From NCBI GenBank assembly GCA_027886185.1, contig WOAB01000093.1, positions 5,766,001 through 5,830,000 on the forward strand: a DNA stretch of 64,000 nucleotides, written 5' to 3'. Origin of the DNA: Rheum nobile. Its lineage: Eukaryota; Streptophyta; Magnoliopsida; Caryophyllales; Polygonaceae. The notes under the pieces are model-generated. The model ran no database searches. It saw nothing but the letters and a program-made list of their open reading frames with translations, and had not been told where the DNA came from. The position numbers were made by a program, and so were the translations under genes. This document shows, one piece after another, positions 9,880-21,884 of this stretch (position 1 is its first letter; the number at the start of each line of letters is the position of its first letter).

Positions 9880-12800
9880 CTAGTTTATAGGAATCATTCC
9901 CAGTTCTAAATTGAGGTTCTCGAAGGAAACTCTATTCAAGGCTTTGGTGAATATATCTGCAACCTGATCTTCAGTCCTACAATATTTCATAATGATGTTC
10001 CCTTTCTCAACATGATCTCTAAGGAAGTGATGCCTTATATCTATGTGTTTGGTCCTAGTATGATGCACAAGATTCTTAGAAATGTTTATAACACTGGTAT
10101 TATCACAAAGAATAGTGAGGGGACCATAAGACATACCAAAATTCGCGAGTTGTTGCTTTAGCCATAAGAGTTGGGAACAACAAGAGGCAACTGCAATGTA
10201 TTCCAATTCTGTGGTGGAGAGGGAGACTGAGATTTGTTTCTTTGAGTCCCATGACACAAGGCAAGGGCCTAGGAACTGTGCCATTCCAGAGGTACTCTTC
10301 CTATCCACCAAGTATCCAGCATAATCAGCATCAGTGAAACCCATCAGCTCAAAGGGACACTCTTTGGGGTACCAAATGCAGAGTGAGTCAGTTCCCTTGA
10401 GATATCGGAATATCCTTTTCACAACAGCTAAGTGTGTTTCTCTTGGACATGATTGAAACCTAGCACACAAGCAAACAACAAACACAATGTCTGGACGACT
10501 AGCTGTTAGATACATGAGAGAACCTATCATACCTCTATAGAGGTTTTCTTCCACAAGAGGACTTGAGTGATCTTTGTCCAAGTGGGCGATTGTAGAGATA
10601 TGAGTTGAGAGAGGCTTGCATGACTCCATTTTGAACTTTTTCAACAGTTCCCTGACATACTTTTGTTGGTGAATTTGTATGCCATCTTTCTTTTGGGATA
10701 TTTGCAATCCGAGGAAGAAAGTGAGTTCCCCTATTACACTCATTTCAAATTCACTGCTCATCAAGTCTTTGAACTTATCTACAAGGGACAGGTTAGTGAA
10801 ACAAAAAATGATATCATCAACATAAATTTGAACCACTAAGATGTTACCTTCTTCCTATAGAATGAAGAGAGTCTTGTCAATGATTCCACGTCTGTAACCA
10901 TTGGAGAGTAGGAACTGGGCAAGACGATCATACCAAGCTCTAGGAGCTTGCTTGAGACCATACAAGGCTTTGTCTAGGAAATAGACATGGTCTGGATGAT
11001 CGATGTCTTCAAAACCGGGTGGTTGCTTGACATAGACTTCCTCTTGAAGAATTCCATTGAGGAAGGCGGTCTTTACATCCATTTGGAATAGCTTGAACCC
11101 CTTGTGTGATGCGAAGGCAATCAATAACCTTATTGCTTCAATCCTTGCCACTGGAGCATAGGTTTCATCATAGTCGATTCCTTCTTGTTGATTGTATCCC
11201 TGAGCAACAAGCATTGCTTGTTCCTAATTACAGCTCCTGAGTCATCGAGCTTGTTTCTGAAAACCCATCTGGTTCCTATGATATGCTTATCTTTGGGGCG
11301 GGGAACTAGATGCCACACTTTGTTTCTTTCAAACTGATGAAGTTCTTCTTACATGGCTTGGATCCAGTCTACATCCTTCAGTGCTTCACCTATGTTCTTT
11401 GGTTCCACAATAGATACGAAAGCAAAGAAGGTTAGATGTTCGAACCTGACTAGAGGCTTGATGGTTCTTCTTTCTCTGTTGGGAGCTAGAGCATTTGATG
11501 TGGATGCATTTTGATTTGAACATTCAGCTTCAACTTCTATGTTGGGATCACCTTCTCCATTTAAGAACATGTGAGAGGATGAATCATTGATGTCTCCATA
11601 GGTATTATCTTCATGTTCATGGTTCCCAGAAATGGATTATTGTGGATTGTGCATGGGAACTGGTGGAGGAATTGGCGGAACAATTTGTACAGCTCGGTAG
11701 GAACTGGGAGGTGTGATGTCTTCATCTGGATCTTCTTGAGGTGGCTTGGGAAATGGATCTTCAAAGGGACTGGTGGTGTTCTGCATATTTCTACCAAGTG
11801 ATTTCTCATTAAAAACATCATGAACACTTTCTTCTACCTTTTTAGTCCTTTTGTTGAAGACCTTGTATGCTTTGCTGCTTGAGGCATATCCAATGAAGAT
11901 CCCTTCATCACTCCTTGGGTCAAATTTGCCAAGATTATCTTTTCCATTGTTATGCACAAAGCATTTGCATCCGAACACCCTAAGATGTGAAATATTGGGA
12001 ACTCTTCCTCTTAGAAGTTCATAGGGTGTCTTCTCTGTGATTGGGCAAAGCATAGCTCGATTGATGATGTAACAGGCTATGTTGATTGCCTCAGCCCAGA
12101 ATGATTGAGAGAGTCCACTTGAGATGAGCATAGTTTGAGCCATGTCTTCTAAGGTTCTATTCTTCCTTTCCACTACTCCATTTTGTTGAGGAGTGTATGG
12201 TGCAGAGAAGTTGTGATTAATGCCATGCTCACTGCAGAAGGTTAGAAATTCTCCATTTTCGAACTCAGTACCATGGTCAGAACGAATAGAATTGATGGAA
12301 CAATCGAGAGATTTTTCTAACATGGGAACTAGATCCTTGAATCGTCCAATGACTTCACTTTTAGATTTTATGAATATTGTCCAAGTAAAACGAGAGAAGT
12401 CATCGACAAGAACAAAGATATACCTGTTTCCTCCTAGGCTTTGAACTCTCATGGGTCCACAAAGTTCCATGTGAATGAGTTCAAGAGGCCTTGAGGAACT
12501 TACCATATTCTTGGATTTAAAAGAACTCCGAGCTTGTTTCCCTCTTACACAGTCTGAGCATGGTTCCTCAGATTTGTCACTTATCTTTGGGAGGCCTCTG
12601 ACTAGCTCCTTTGAGTGTAGCTTTTGGATTAATTTGGTACTAGCATGACCAAGACGTTGATGCCACAAGTCCGTCTGATCATTCACAGTTGAGAGACAAA
12701 GCTTCTCCTTGGGAACGAAGGATGGGTCAACAACATACACATTGTTGAACCTTTTACCTTTTAAGATGATTTGTCCCGAGGAGTCAAGGACAGTGCATTC

Positions 12801-13094
12801 ATTTGATTTGAATCTAACTTCATTGTCTCCTTGATCACACAGCTGTGACACACTAATTAGATCAAAAGCAAGATTATCAACAAGGTGAACTTTGTTTACC
12901 TTAATGTGGTCATTGAGATTCACAGTTCCTATCCCACAAATTTTCCCTTTGCTTTTGTCTCCAAAAGAGATGTTCCCTCCTTGGAGAGGTTGGAGAGAGG
13001 TCATTTGATTTCTTCTTCCGGTCATATGGCACGAGCAATCGCTGTCAATGTACCATAGTTGAGGTTGCCTCTCTTCTTTCTGCACACAGGGAAA
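9880..13094 (-). pseudogene. Copia-C pol (protease, integrase, reverse transcriptase, RNase H)
   Basis: The frame begins right after the gag UAG. Protease motif YIDSDCSCH has Asp where the catalytic DSG needs Gly. The pre-integrase HHCC zinc site (LWHQRLGH...CSDCVRG) and the DD35E integrase residues (SDHGTEF, then GVVERKNR) look intact. Reverse transcriptase has QMDVKTAFLNG and IYVDD; RNase H has TDADYAG and a terminal LVHHTRTKHIDIRHHF. Breaks: TAA at 11637-11639, TAA at 11349-11351, a one-base loss near 11215 and TAG at 10855-10857. Stop at 9880-9882. This copy cannot make the full enzyme set. Confidence 0.9.
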
Positions 13095-14670
13095 CTAAGA
13101 TTTCTGAACCCAGTGAAGCTTGGCTTTACTGGGGGGATTAGCATGTGATTTATCATTTTGAGTCTGTGAATGACAAGGGAATTGATTCCTTTCACAGTAA
13201 TATGCACTTTTCTCATTATCATAGTTCCTTTTCTTAGGACACTCAGTGTTATAATGACCATTCTTACCACAATAGAAACACAGACGATTGTACACAACAT
13301 GTCTATATTTTCCCTTTCCTGGCCTAAAAGGTTTTTCATTTTTTCTTTTATTGAAATCAACATTATTTCTAACTTTACCATGAGTCATGTCCACGTACCT
13401 TTTGTGAGCGAAGAAATTAGTGAACCACTTATCTTTAGGAGATACTTTCTCCTTTCCCTTAGGTTTCCTTTCAAAGGCCTTAGGGTCCCTCTTTGGACTT
13501 TTAGAATTTTCTACGAGAAGCTTGGCAACCTCAGCCTTGTTCTCAAGAACCATGATCTTCTCTAATAGGAATTGATCCCTATCTCGAGAAGTTGCAAGAG
13601 AAGTACCGAGGTTCTCATTCATCTCAACAAGTTCACGTCTAACCTTTTCATTTTCAGCATCATCATTAATCTTGTTGTCAATGTATCCAACTCCATGACG
13701 TTGTTTCACAAAGACAGTTTGATTGATCATTTTTTTATTTATAGAATCAGTGAGAGTATCTAACCTATCAATTATAGATTGAAGCAAAACATTTCTAGAT
13801 AGATTATCATGCATAGGAACTGTAACAGATTCTATCTTAGACTCACTACAAGATTGGCAAATTTTAAGGGAACTATCATGCACATTCCTAAGTTCCATGA
13901 GTTTGGAGTGAGTTTTAGCGAGATCTTTCTCAGTTTCTTCAAGTTTCTTACTCCATACAGAGTTCTCAACAGTTAAACAAGCAATCTCATCTTCACAATC
14001 ATCAAGTTTTTGTTGAAGATTACTAGTTTCCTTCCCTAGATTTTTTTATGATCTTTAGAAGTTGTTTCTTGTCACAATCAACTAGAGTTTTTAAGAAGTC
14101 ATCAGAAGTTACCTCAAGGTCTTCTGAGTCGCTTAGATCTCCTTTTGCCATGAGATATTTTCCTCCAGAGAATCCACTCAGATCTAGTTCCTCATCTGAG
14201 TCTTCTCTCCATGAGGCCACAAGAGCCTTCTTCCTTTGAGGTCTTTCATCTTCTTTGGAGTCTTCTTTGTTGGGACAACTCTTAGCGTAGTGCCCCTTTT
14301 CTTTGCACTCATAGCAAGAGACATCTTTGAGATCTCTCCTCGGTCCATTGTGAGAGGAACTGCCTTTTTGGAACTTTCCCTTCACAAAGAATTTTTTGAT
14401 GTTCTTTGTGAAGAGAGCTGTAAGTTCGTCCTCCTCATCTTCTAGGTCTGAGTTCTCTTGCCCCATCTCAAGCCTTGTGAAGGCTTTGGAGATTTTGAGG
14501 GCAATTCCTTTCTCCAGTTTCTTGTCAGCATTGACTTTGGTGTGTTCTCCTTCTTCAACCTTCAGTTTCCCTATGATTTGAGTTAAGGGAAGAGATTGGA
14601 TGCCTGAGGTGTTCTTCATGATTCCTTTGATGAGGGTGAACTTAGAGTTAAGTCCATTGATGACCACCAG

Positions 14671-15594
14671 TGTTGGATCGTTAGAGTTACGTTTGAGGGA
14701 ACAAAAGCTTTGTTCCCACAAAAGGCACAACGAATTAAAATAGCAAGAAAGATAACAGAACGAACTCACGATATATAGTGGAAACCCTGATTGGCAAAAC
14801 TAGCTTTTCAAGGAAAAACCACTACCTTCAAGCTTCCGCTTGAGAGGATTTTGAAGCGTCTACTTGTCTTATTGATTTCTTGTTCGATTACACTTGTATC
14901 CTGGACTTCAACCTCTAGACTTCCCACCTAGATTTGAAACCTCTTCTACAACGATGAATCGAACTCAACCCTCAAAGACTTACAAATACTTCACTCTCTT
15001 TTTCTTCTCAACTGAACGCTCACAGTTCTTCTTTTTCCTCGTCGTGGTTACATAGAAATGAATCCCACATTCCCATATAAATACAACTCGACCAAACCCT
15101 AATCATAACAAGATAATCCTATCTTCCTAAACTTGGTAACAAGATGATATTAATTGATTTGAAGAATATTATCTTAACAACCGATATTATCTAAGGAAAT
15201 AATTCCTAAGATAACATTAACGGATTAAGATAAGATTCTTCTCTCTCCAAATATATTATCTTAGGAAAGTTTTCCTAAGATAACACATTCGGATTCTCTC
15301 TCCAAATCTTCTTTTCGGCGAGATCCTTCCAGCCGAGATTCTTCTTATCTTAACCGCGTGATCTTCAAGATAATTTCCATAATCATCACGCTGAATTTCT
15401 TCCTTCCATTCGCAGCTTTGATCTTGTTCGTCACTACAGTTCCTTGAGAGGTAACAAAGCACATGAACAGAGCTTTGTTCCCTCTGCGATCCTTTGCTGC
15501 AATGGTTCCCTATAACAACTGTCTTTGTTCCTGAAACACTTAGTACCCATATTAGTTGAATGTTTGTTACCATCAAAACCTAAGGAATTCAACA
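14671..15594 (-). repeat. Copia-F 3' LTR
   Basis: 924 bp, TGTTGGATCG to GGAATTCAACA on the plus strand; inverse of a TG...CA LTR. A TATA-like TATTTATATG (minus strand) lies near 15075-15085. Confidence 0.92.
14776..14843 (-). other. Predicted leader hairpin pair, Copia-F 3' LTR
   Basis: Minus strand: hairpin 1 (14843-14828) TCAAGC-GGAA-GCTTGA. Hairpin 2 (14824-14776) has outer stem TAGTGG/CCACTA and second stem CCTTGA/TCAGGG around a TAGTTTT loop. Confidence 0.6.
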
Positions 15595-15775
15595 AATTCC
15601 CCCTTTTTGATGGTGACAAACATCCTTGACAATAAAGCATATACATACGAGAGAAAGACAGTTATGGAGAGAAAGGTTTCCCACTTAGGCAATATTAGTT
15701 CCCCCTTAGTTCAACAACATATGAAACCATGTTCTGTTCCCCCTCAACCAAAGCTACCTGTCATTTTCCCCCTTT
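15595..15775 (-). promoter_or_regulatory. Copia-F polypurine tract and purine blocks
   Basis: Inverse purine blocks at 15597-15607, 15701-15706, 15739-15744 and 15768-15775, in the same order as in the SIRE-like elements. The first and last are again joined to a GATGGTGAC or GCATCATCA motif. Confidence 0.7.
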
Positions 15776-17213
15776 TGGCATCATCAAAAACATAAGTAAA
15801 GAGATAGAGAGAAAAAGACCACAGCTAGATAAGCAACATTCCCTTTTGCATTAGATTGAAACGCACAAACATAGACTGCACGGAGATACAACATCAACGT
15901 AAGCAAGTATAACATACATGATCAACATGCCAGTCAATGCAAGCACATGAAGCAGGATCAAAGAAGTTCGAAGAGTAAGGGATAGATGTGCTAGGGAACA
16001 AAAGAGGGGTTGGTTAGCAGAGATAGACGAATTATGCGCCACTGGAGCCAGCAGAGGGAGCCGAAATATGAATAGCAATTTAAGCATGCACTTACTTCGC
16101 AAGACGCCTTTGTTGTTCTCCCAACTGAGATGTTGCGTGAGACAAATTCCTCACGGCCCTTCGTAGATAAGTTCATCTTTTGTTCCTCCTGAGAGACTGC
16201 TCTTCATTACGGCTCTTCCTCAGATGCATTAGTCCTCTCTTTGTGTACCTTGTGATGTTCCATTTTTTTTTTGGAACAACACAATCTTCAGCTTTCCTTC
16301 TTTGACCAAAGATCACACCCAAAAGGATATTTTCCAGAAATAAATCTTGTAAAAGATTATGTCCAAATCCATCAAAGCCCACAAAATCTCAAGCACAACA
16401 ACCATCACGCAGCTAACACATCATATTTTATGAACACTTCTCAAGCAGTTGCAAGCCGTCATCACACATCATACCTATCAAATCCCAGCCACAGACCACA
16501 AAGGCGACAATTCGTATTCTCGACTTTCCGAAAAAGTAGAAGAGTGTGATGCAGGGGTAATGTTACCAGAGAGGGTACAAAGAACATCACACATGAACAT
16601 ATACGAGAATTTTTAATAATGTTTAATCATGAATGAGAGGCTCCTAGATGTGGATGATTAGAGGGGCTCATAGGAAGCATCAAGCATGATGGCTAGGGTA
16701 GGCTGTAGAATCAACTATCATTTGGGCTTATGATGAGGGAACAAAACATCAAGTTGATTCTTTTAGGTTGAAATAAAGCTGAATCATGTATTAACAAGAT
16801 AGCATAGAGAATCATGCATGCAATTTTGCACATTAGTGAAGTATTAGCATGAGTCTAAGCAAGGCGTTCAACAAATGATCAAGAGAATGAATGCAGATCA
16901 AGACATGATGATTAACCTTCCACACTTTACCATGTAATTTAGCCAATCATCGAGGGAACACAACAAATAGACATATAGTTAGGGGAACAAACCAGGTTTC
17001 GTATGGAACTGAATGTAGAGTTCCCCAACAGGTGTCCTAATGAGAAAACTGGTGTTTGATTTTTTGTTCCACGAGATTCTCTGTATGCCAAACTTTCTCG
17101 CCACAGTGATGTCTTTTCTAGATGTACATGGTACTTTGTTCCCTGTTAAGTAACTGAACCTTGTATGAGTGAAATTCCGGGAACTTTCCTCACTTTATCC
17201 TGCACAGAAGGAG
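15776..17213. other. Copia-F noncoding interior
   Basis: 1.4 kb between gag and the purine blocks, where an autonomous element would carry pol. I found no reverse transcriptase, integrase or RNase H motif in any frame. The short frames present are shadows without recognisable domains. Confidence 0.7.
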
Positions 17214-19166
17214 TTAGTTCTTGCGAACCCAGACAAGCTTATGCTTTCTGGGTATGGGAGCAACATATTTGATTTCTGGAGGTTTAGCATTCATTTTCTC
17301 CATAGTGGTTTGAGCAATCTCCTCATTGTGTTTCTTCAGGAGGCACTCTTGTTTGTAATGACCAGAATGCCCACAGTACCAACAGACCCTGTGACACTTT
17401 AGATTGACATACTTGCTCTTTCCAGGCCAAATTGTTTTGTTAGCAATCCTTGAATGAAAATCAATACTATTGGACTTACTGCTTTGGGATTGTTTTAACC
17501 AAATGGCATATGCCTTCTGTCCATGGTACCAAGCCTTGTCTTCTTCAGTCGAGTTTGAGCAGTCCTTGCCTTTGTTCCCTCTGGAGGAACTTTCCCCCTT
17601 TTCTTATGCAGACTGCTTTCCTTCGACTTTAGAGCCTTTGAGCTTGGTGCCATCGACAGGAAGCTTCGGTTGATAGCCGATTCCAAAGCGATGTACTTCC
17701 TTTGATTCTGACTTCTTTTCATTCTTAGCTGCAATAAAGACAATACCTTTTGGCTTGTCCTTCTGTTCCTCACTGAGTTTGGTTAGATCACTAGAAAGTT
17801 TTGCATTTCCTAGTTTTAGCATTAATGACTCAGATTCAAGTGAGGAGACAGAGGACTCCAGAGACATAATCTTTTCAGTGAGTTTAGGACACTCAATGCA
17901 TGAGCTTGAAGGAGAAGATGAGCCTTTCTCAAGTATGAGCACTTTGTCAGCCCAACCTTGATTTTCTTCGATCAAACTTGAGATCGATTCATCTTTTTCT
18001 TCAATTTGCTCACTGAAAAGACTATTCTCGTGAACAAGTTTCTTAATAAAAGATATCAAGCTTTCTTTTGATTTACTTTTTAAGCTTGATATGAGATTAG
18101 ATTCAGTTACCTCACCCTTGAGTAGATCACCCTTTGATTCATTGGGATCTTTAATGGCCATCAAGCAGACATCCCTGGAGTGTGACGATTCTTCGTCGTC
18201 TGAGTCTGAGTCTCCCCAGGTGGCAACCATTGCTTGCTTCCCTTCATTTGCCGAAGGCATTCCTGCCTTCTTATTGAAGCAGTTTCTGGCCATATGTCCC
18301 TTGTTTTGACAGTGGTAATAAACGACATCTTTTAGGTCTCTGTTCCCTTCGGAGGAACTCGACGAGTCCTTGTTCCGAGACCATATCTTCCTCATCGCTC
18401 TGGTAATGAGAGCAACATCTTCATCGACATCTTCATCATCAACTTGGGACATATCAAATGCCCTTTCCACCTTCAAGGCAATGCTCTTCGCCTTCTCCTC
18501 TTCTCCCTTCTTGTTTAGCTTATGATTATAGACAGAGACGTTGCTTTCCAGCTTAGCAACAACCTCTTCCATGGTAAGAGTCTTGACATCCGTCTGAGAG
18601 TAGAGAGCGAGAGCAATGGCATCCCACTGAGAGTTGAGACCTTGCATGAAATGGTGAGTAAGCTTCCAGTCTGGCATTGCTTCACCAAGGTACTGAAGCT
18701 GACCAACTAGCCCATGGAATCTGGAATAGTACTCCTGAATGTGTTCGTCTTTTCCCTGAGATACTTGGTCGTACTCCTTGATCAGGGAGAGAATCTTGTT
18801 TTTCTTTGTATCTTCATTTCCTTGATGAAGGCGCTTCAAGGCATCCCAGATCTCCTTAGCGGTCTTGTAGCTCATGATTTTCTTGAGATCGGAAGGAAGA
18901 AGAGCCATGTGAAGAATCTTCTTAGCCCTGCTGTTCTTCTCCAATTTCTTCCAATCCTCCTCGGTGTAGTCAACCTTTGGTTTTGGCTTCTTCTCATCTT
19001 TCTCATTTTTGATAACCAAAGGCCCAACTTCGATGACTCTCCAGATCTGTCCATCGAGGGAACAAATGTGAGACTCAATTTGTTCCACCCACCAGTCATA
19101 TTCACCGGCCTTCAGAGTTGGTGGCTTCCAGAATGAATCACCGATTGCGTTGCTTGACGACGACAT
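17214..19166 (-). pseudogene. Copia-F gag
   Basis: Start MSSSSNAIGDSFWKPP at 19166. The UBN2-type Gag core (EYDWWVEQIESHI...YYSRFHGLVGQL...MEEVVAKLES) is followed by a first zinc knuckle YYHCQNKGHMARNC whose first Cys has become Tyr, then a long Ser/Glu coiled region and a second, intact knuckle CWYCGHSGHYKQEC. The frame ends at TAA 17214-17216 after LVWVRKN, the same place where the SIRE-like gag ends. TAA at 17604-17606 interrupts it about 520 residues in; the downstream 130 codons stay in frame and are well conserved, so the stop looks recent. Product role: capsid/nucleocapsid packaging of element RNA. Confidence 0.88.
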
Positions 19167-19206
19167 CTTTCCTGCAAATTCTGTAACGAAAACAATCTAG
19201 AGCACC

Positions 19207-19222
19207 AGGTTCTGATACCAAT
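19207..19222 (-). promoter_or_regulatory. Copia-F primer binding site
   Basis: On the minus strand TTGGTATCAGAACC lies directly after the 5' LTR. It is the usual complement of the initiator Met-tRNA 3' end with a mismatch to the SIRE-like TGGTATCAGAGC. Confidence 0.8.
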
Positions 19223-20146
19223 TGTTGGATCGTTAGAGTTACGTCTGAGGGAACAAAAGCTTTGTTCCCACAAAAGGCACAGCGGATTAAAATAGAAAGA
19301 AAGATAACAGAACGAACTCACGATATATAGTGGAAACCCTGATTGGCAAAACTAGCTTCTCAAGGAAAAACCACTACCTTCAAGCTTCCGCTTGAGAGGA
19401 TTTTGAAGCGTCTACTTGTCTTATTGATTTCTTGTTCGATTACACTTGTATCCTGGACTTCAACCTCTAGACTTCCCACCTAGATTTGAAACCTCTTCTA
19501 CAACGATGAATCGAACTCAACCCTCAAAGACTTACAAACACTTCACTCTCTTTTTCTTCTCAACTGAACGCTCACAGTTCTTCTTTTTTCTCGTCGTGGT
19601 TACATAGAAATGAATCCCACATTCCCATATAAATACAACTCGACCAAACCCTAATCATAACAAGATAATCCTATCTTCCTAAACTTGGTAACAAGATGAT
19701 ATTAATTGATTTGAAGAATATTATCTTAACAACCGATATTATCTAAGGAAATAATTCCTAAGATAACATTAACGGATTAAGATAAGATTCTTCTCTCTCC
19801 AAATATATTATCTTAGGAAAGTTTTCCTAAGATAACACATTCGGATTCTCTCTCCAAATCTTCTTTTCGGCGAGATCCTTCCAGCCGAGATTCTTCTTAT
19901 CTTAACCGCGTGATCTTCAAGATAATTTCCATAATCATCACGCTGAATTTCTTCCTTCCATTCGCAGCTTTGATCTTGTTCGTCACTACAGTTCCTTGAG
20001 AGGTAACAAAGCACATGAACAGAGCTTTGTTCCCTCTGCGATCCTTTGCTGCAATGGTTCCCTATAACAACTGTCTTTGTTCCTGAAACACTTAGTACCC
20101 ATATTAGTTGAATGTTTGTTACCATCAAAACCTAAGGAATTCAACA
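19223..20146 (-). repeat. Copia-F 5' LTR
   Basis: 924 bp, the same length as the 3' LTR, with a handful of substitutions between them (for example ACGTCTGAG against ACGTTTGAG). Confidence 0.92.
19328..19395 (-). other. Predicted leader hairpin pair, Copia-F 5' LTR
   Basis: Hairpin 1 at 19395-19380 (loop GGAA) and hairpin 2 at 19376-19328, with stems TAGTGG/CCACTA and CCTTGA/TCAGGG. One loop-side base differs from the 3' LTR copy. Confidence 0.6.
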
Positions 20147-20687
20147 ACCAGTGATTTGGAGACTTCATCAAGGGTGACCTCAGCCGCTGTTAACTTTCCA
20201 ATGAGCCTGTTGAAGCGAGAGTAATACTCAGAGATGGTTTCAGTTTCCATCATTTTGAATGTGTGGTATTCTCCTTCTAAAGCAAACTTTCGGTTTTGCT
20301 TTAGTTCTTCACTTCCTTCATGCATGTCCTTGAGTGCTTGCCACATCTCTTTCGCCGTCTTGATTCCTATGACTTTGTCCATATCTTTTCTGTCCAGTCC
20401 ATTGAGAATGAACTGTCTAGCCTTGGCGTTCTTTTCCATGATGACATAATGCTCAGGTTTCCAATCTTCTTCCTTTTGGTTAGGATCGACATAGCCATCT
20501 TCATTCTCGACAATCCTCCAGCATTGGTAGTCATTGGTCTTTATGTGGCTTTCCATGCACTTGGCCCACCATGTTTCTTCTCCCTTCTTTCGGAGATGTG
20601 GTTTGTTGGTAGAGATTCCGAGCTCAAACTTGCTTGACTGAGACATCTTAGATCTGCAAACTTAAACAAAGATCTAGAGCTTTTCCC

Positions 20688-20700
20688 GCTCTGATACCAA
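20688..20700 (-). promoter_or_regulatory. Copia-C primer binding site
   Basis: Plus strand CTCTGATACCAA, so the minus strand reads TTGGTATCAGAG just inside the 5' LTR: the Met-tRNA-type PBS. Confidence 0.85.
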
Positions 20701-20807
20701 TTGTAGAATCGTGATTGTTAGATTAAGAACAAGGGAACTGAAAATATAGATTACAGTTCCTTTCGCAGCGGAAATAAACAATCAAATATAAATGAACAAG
20801 TTCCTTA

Positions 20808-20872
20808 TAGTGGAAACCTTCGATTGCCAACTAGCAATCTAGGATAAAAACCACTACCTTTCTTTCGAAAGG
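20808..20872 (-). other. Predicted leader hairpin pair, Copia-C 5' LTR
   Basis: Hairpin 1 at 20872-20857 (CCTTTC-GAAA-GAAAGG) and hairpin 2 at 20856-20808, same pairing as in the 3' LTR. Confidence 0.6.
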
Positions 20873-20968
20873 ATTTCAAGGTCTATTTCTTGATTTCTTA
20901 TCACTTCGGTTATAGATTACTCTAGGAACAAACACACAGTTTCTTTGTCTTATACACAGTTAGACAAT

Positions 20969-21884
20969 TGTTGAATTCCTTAGGTTTTGATAGTGACAAA
21001 CATTCAACTAATATGTGTACCAAGTGTTTCAGGGACAAGAAGAGTTATCCCAGGGAGCTTTGCAGCACAGGATCTCAGAGGGAACAAAGGCTTGCTTAGC
21101 GCTTTGTTACCTCTCAAGGAACTGAAGTGACGAACCAGATCAAGGCTGTAAAAGGAAAGAAGTCATCCAGCGTGCTGAGTTAAGGAAACAAACCAAGAAG
21201 CCATGCGGTAGAGGATGAAGACTTCGGCTCCAAGGATCACGCCGATTTGAGAAGATATGGAGAGAGAAGCCCGATTATGTTATCTTAGGAAATCTTTCCT
21301 AAGATAAGATAATCGGAGAGAGAGAATTCTATCTTATCCGTTTATATCAATTGAAGGAATCTTTTCCTTAATTAATATGGACGGCTGGGATATTATTCTC
21401 TCTATCAAATCATATCTTCTTGTTATCTTAATTGGATAAATCTTATCTTGTTACTTTTAGGGTTAGTCGAGTTGTATTTAAGAGATGTGTGGATTCATTT
21501 CTTTGTAATATAGACGACGGGAAAAACAGAGAGAACGAAAATTGAGAAAGAAAAGGAGTGAGGTGTGTGTAAGTCTTTGAGGGTTGAGTTTGGATTCATC
21601 GTTGTAGGAGTGATCTTCGAATCTAGCTGAGAGGTCTAGTGTTTTGGAGTCCATGCTACAAGTGTAATCAAACAAGAAATCAATAAGACAAGTACACACT
21701 TCAAAATCCTCTCAAGCGAAAGCTTGAAGGTAGTGGTTTTTCCTTGAGAAGCTAGTTTTGCTAATCAGGGTTTCCACTATACATCGTGAGTTCGTTCTAT
21801 TATCTTTCTTGCTATATTTATTCGCTACAACTTCTGTGGGAACAAAGCTTTTGTTCCCTCAGACGTAACTCTAACGATCCAACA
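20969..21884 (+). mobile_element. Solo LTR of the Copia-F family
   Basis: 916 bp from TGTTGAATTCC to CGATCCAACA with TSD ACAAT (20964-20968 and 21885-21889). It is the same LTR family as Copia-F but in the opposite orientation, and more diverged from it than the two Copia-F LTRs are from each other. With no internal sequence between two flanking TSDs, it is the product of LTR-LTR recombination. TATA-like TATTTAAGAG near 21474. Confidence 0.92.
21712..21779 (+). other. Predicted leader hairpin pair, solo LTR
   Basis: Hairpin 1 (21712-21727) TCAAGC-GAAA-GCTTGA. Hairpin 2 (21731-21779) TAGTGG/CCACTA, then CCTTGA/TCAGGG, then AGC/GCT around TAGTTTT. This copy pairs best among the three Copia-F-type LTRs. 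Confidence 0.65.

Larger units (their letters stand above)
14671..20146 (-). mobile_element. Copia-F: non-autonomous, gag-only LTR retrotransposon
   Basis: 5,476 bp with TSD ACCAG (14666-14670 and 20147-20151). The LTRs are 924 bp each and show only about seven differences by eye, so the insertion is recent. PBS, gag and polypurine tract are present. There is no protease, integrase, reverse transcriptase or RNase H: the space between gag and the 3' LTR is 1.6 kb of noncoding DNA. Known: plant elements of this plan are called terminal-repeat retrotransposons with GAG domain (TR-GAG). Gag type, purine blocks and leader hairpins resemble the SIRE-like family next to it. Confidence 0.9.
13095..20646 (-). 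pseudogene. Copia-C gag, split by Copia-F
   Basis: The N-terminal part is at 20646-20147 (start MSQSSKFELG, with the UBN2-type Gag region QCWRIVENED...ISEYYSRFNRL). The C-terminal part is at 14670-13095, with zinc knuckle CYECKEKGHYAKSC, a Glu/Lys coiled region and a second knuckle CFYCGKNGHYNTEC. Copia-F sits between them with TSD ACCAG. An extra base in an A-run near 14041-14047 shifts the frame. The C-terminal frame ends with TAG at 13095-13097, immediately before the protease. The same UAG occurs in Copia-B, so it may be the normal gag-pol boundary rather than a lesion. Confidence 0.9.

Noticed and set aside
15256..16549. Short frames in the Copia-F LTR and interior (also repeated at 19808-20128)
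   Set aside because: The repeated frame is LTR sequence present in both LTRs; the others match no retroelement domain.
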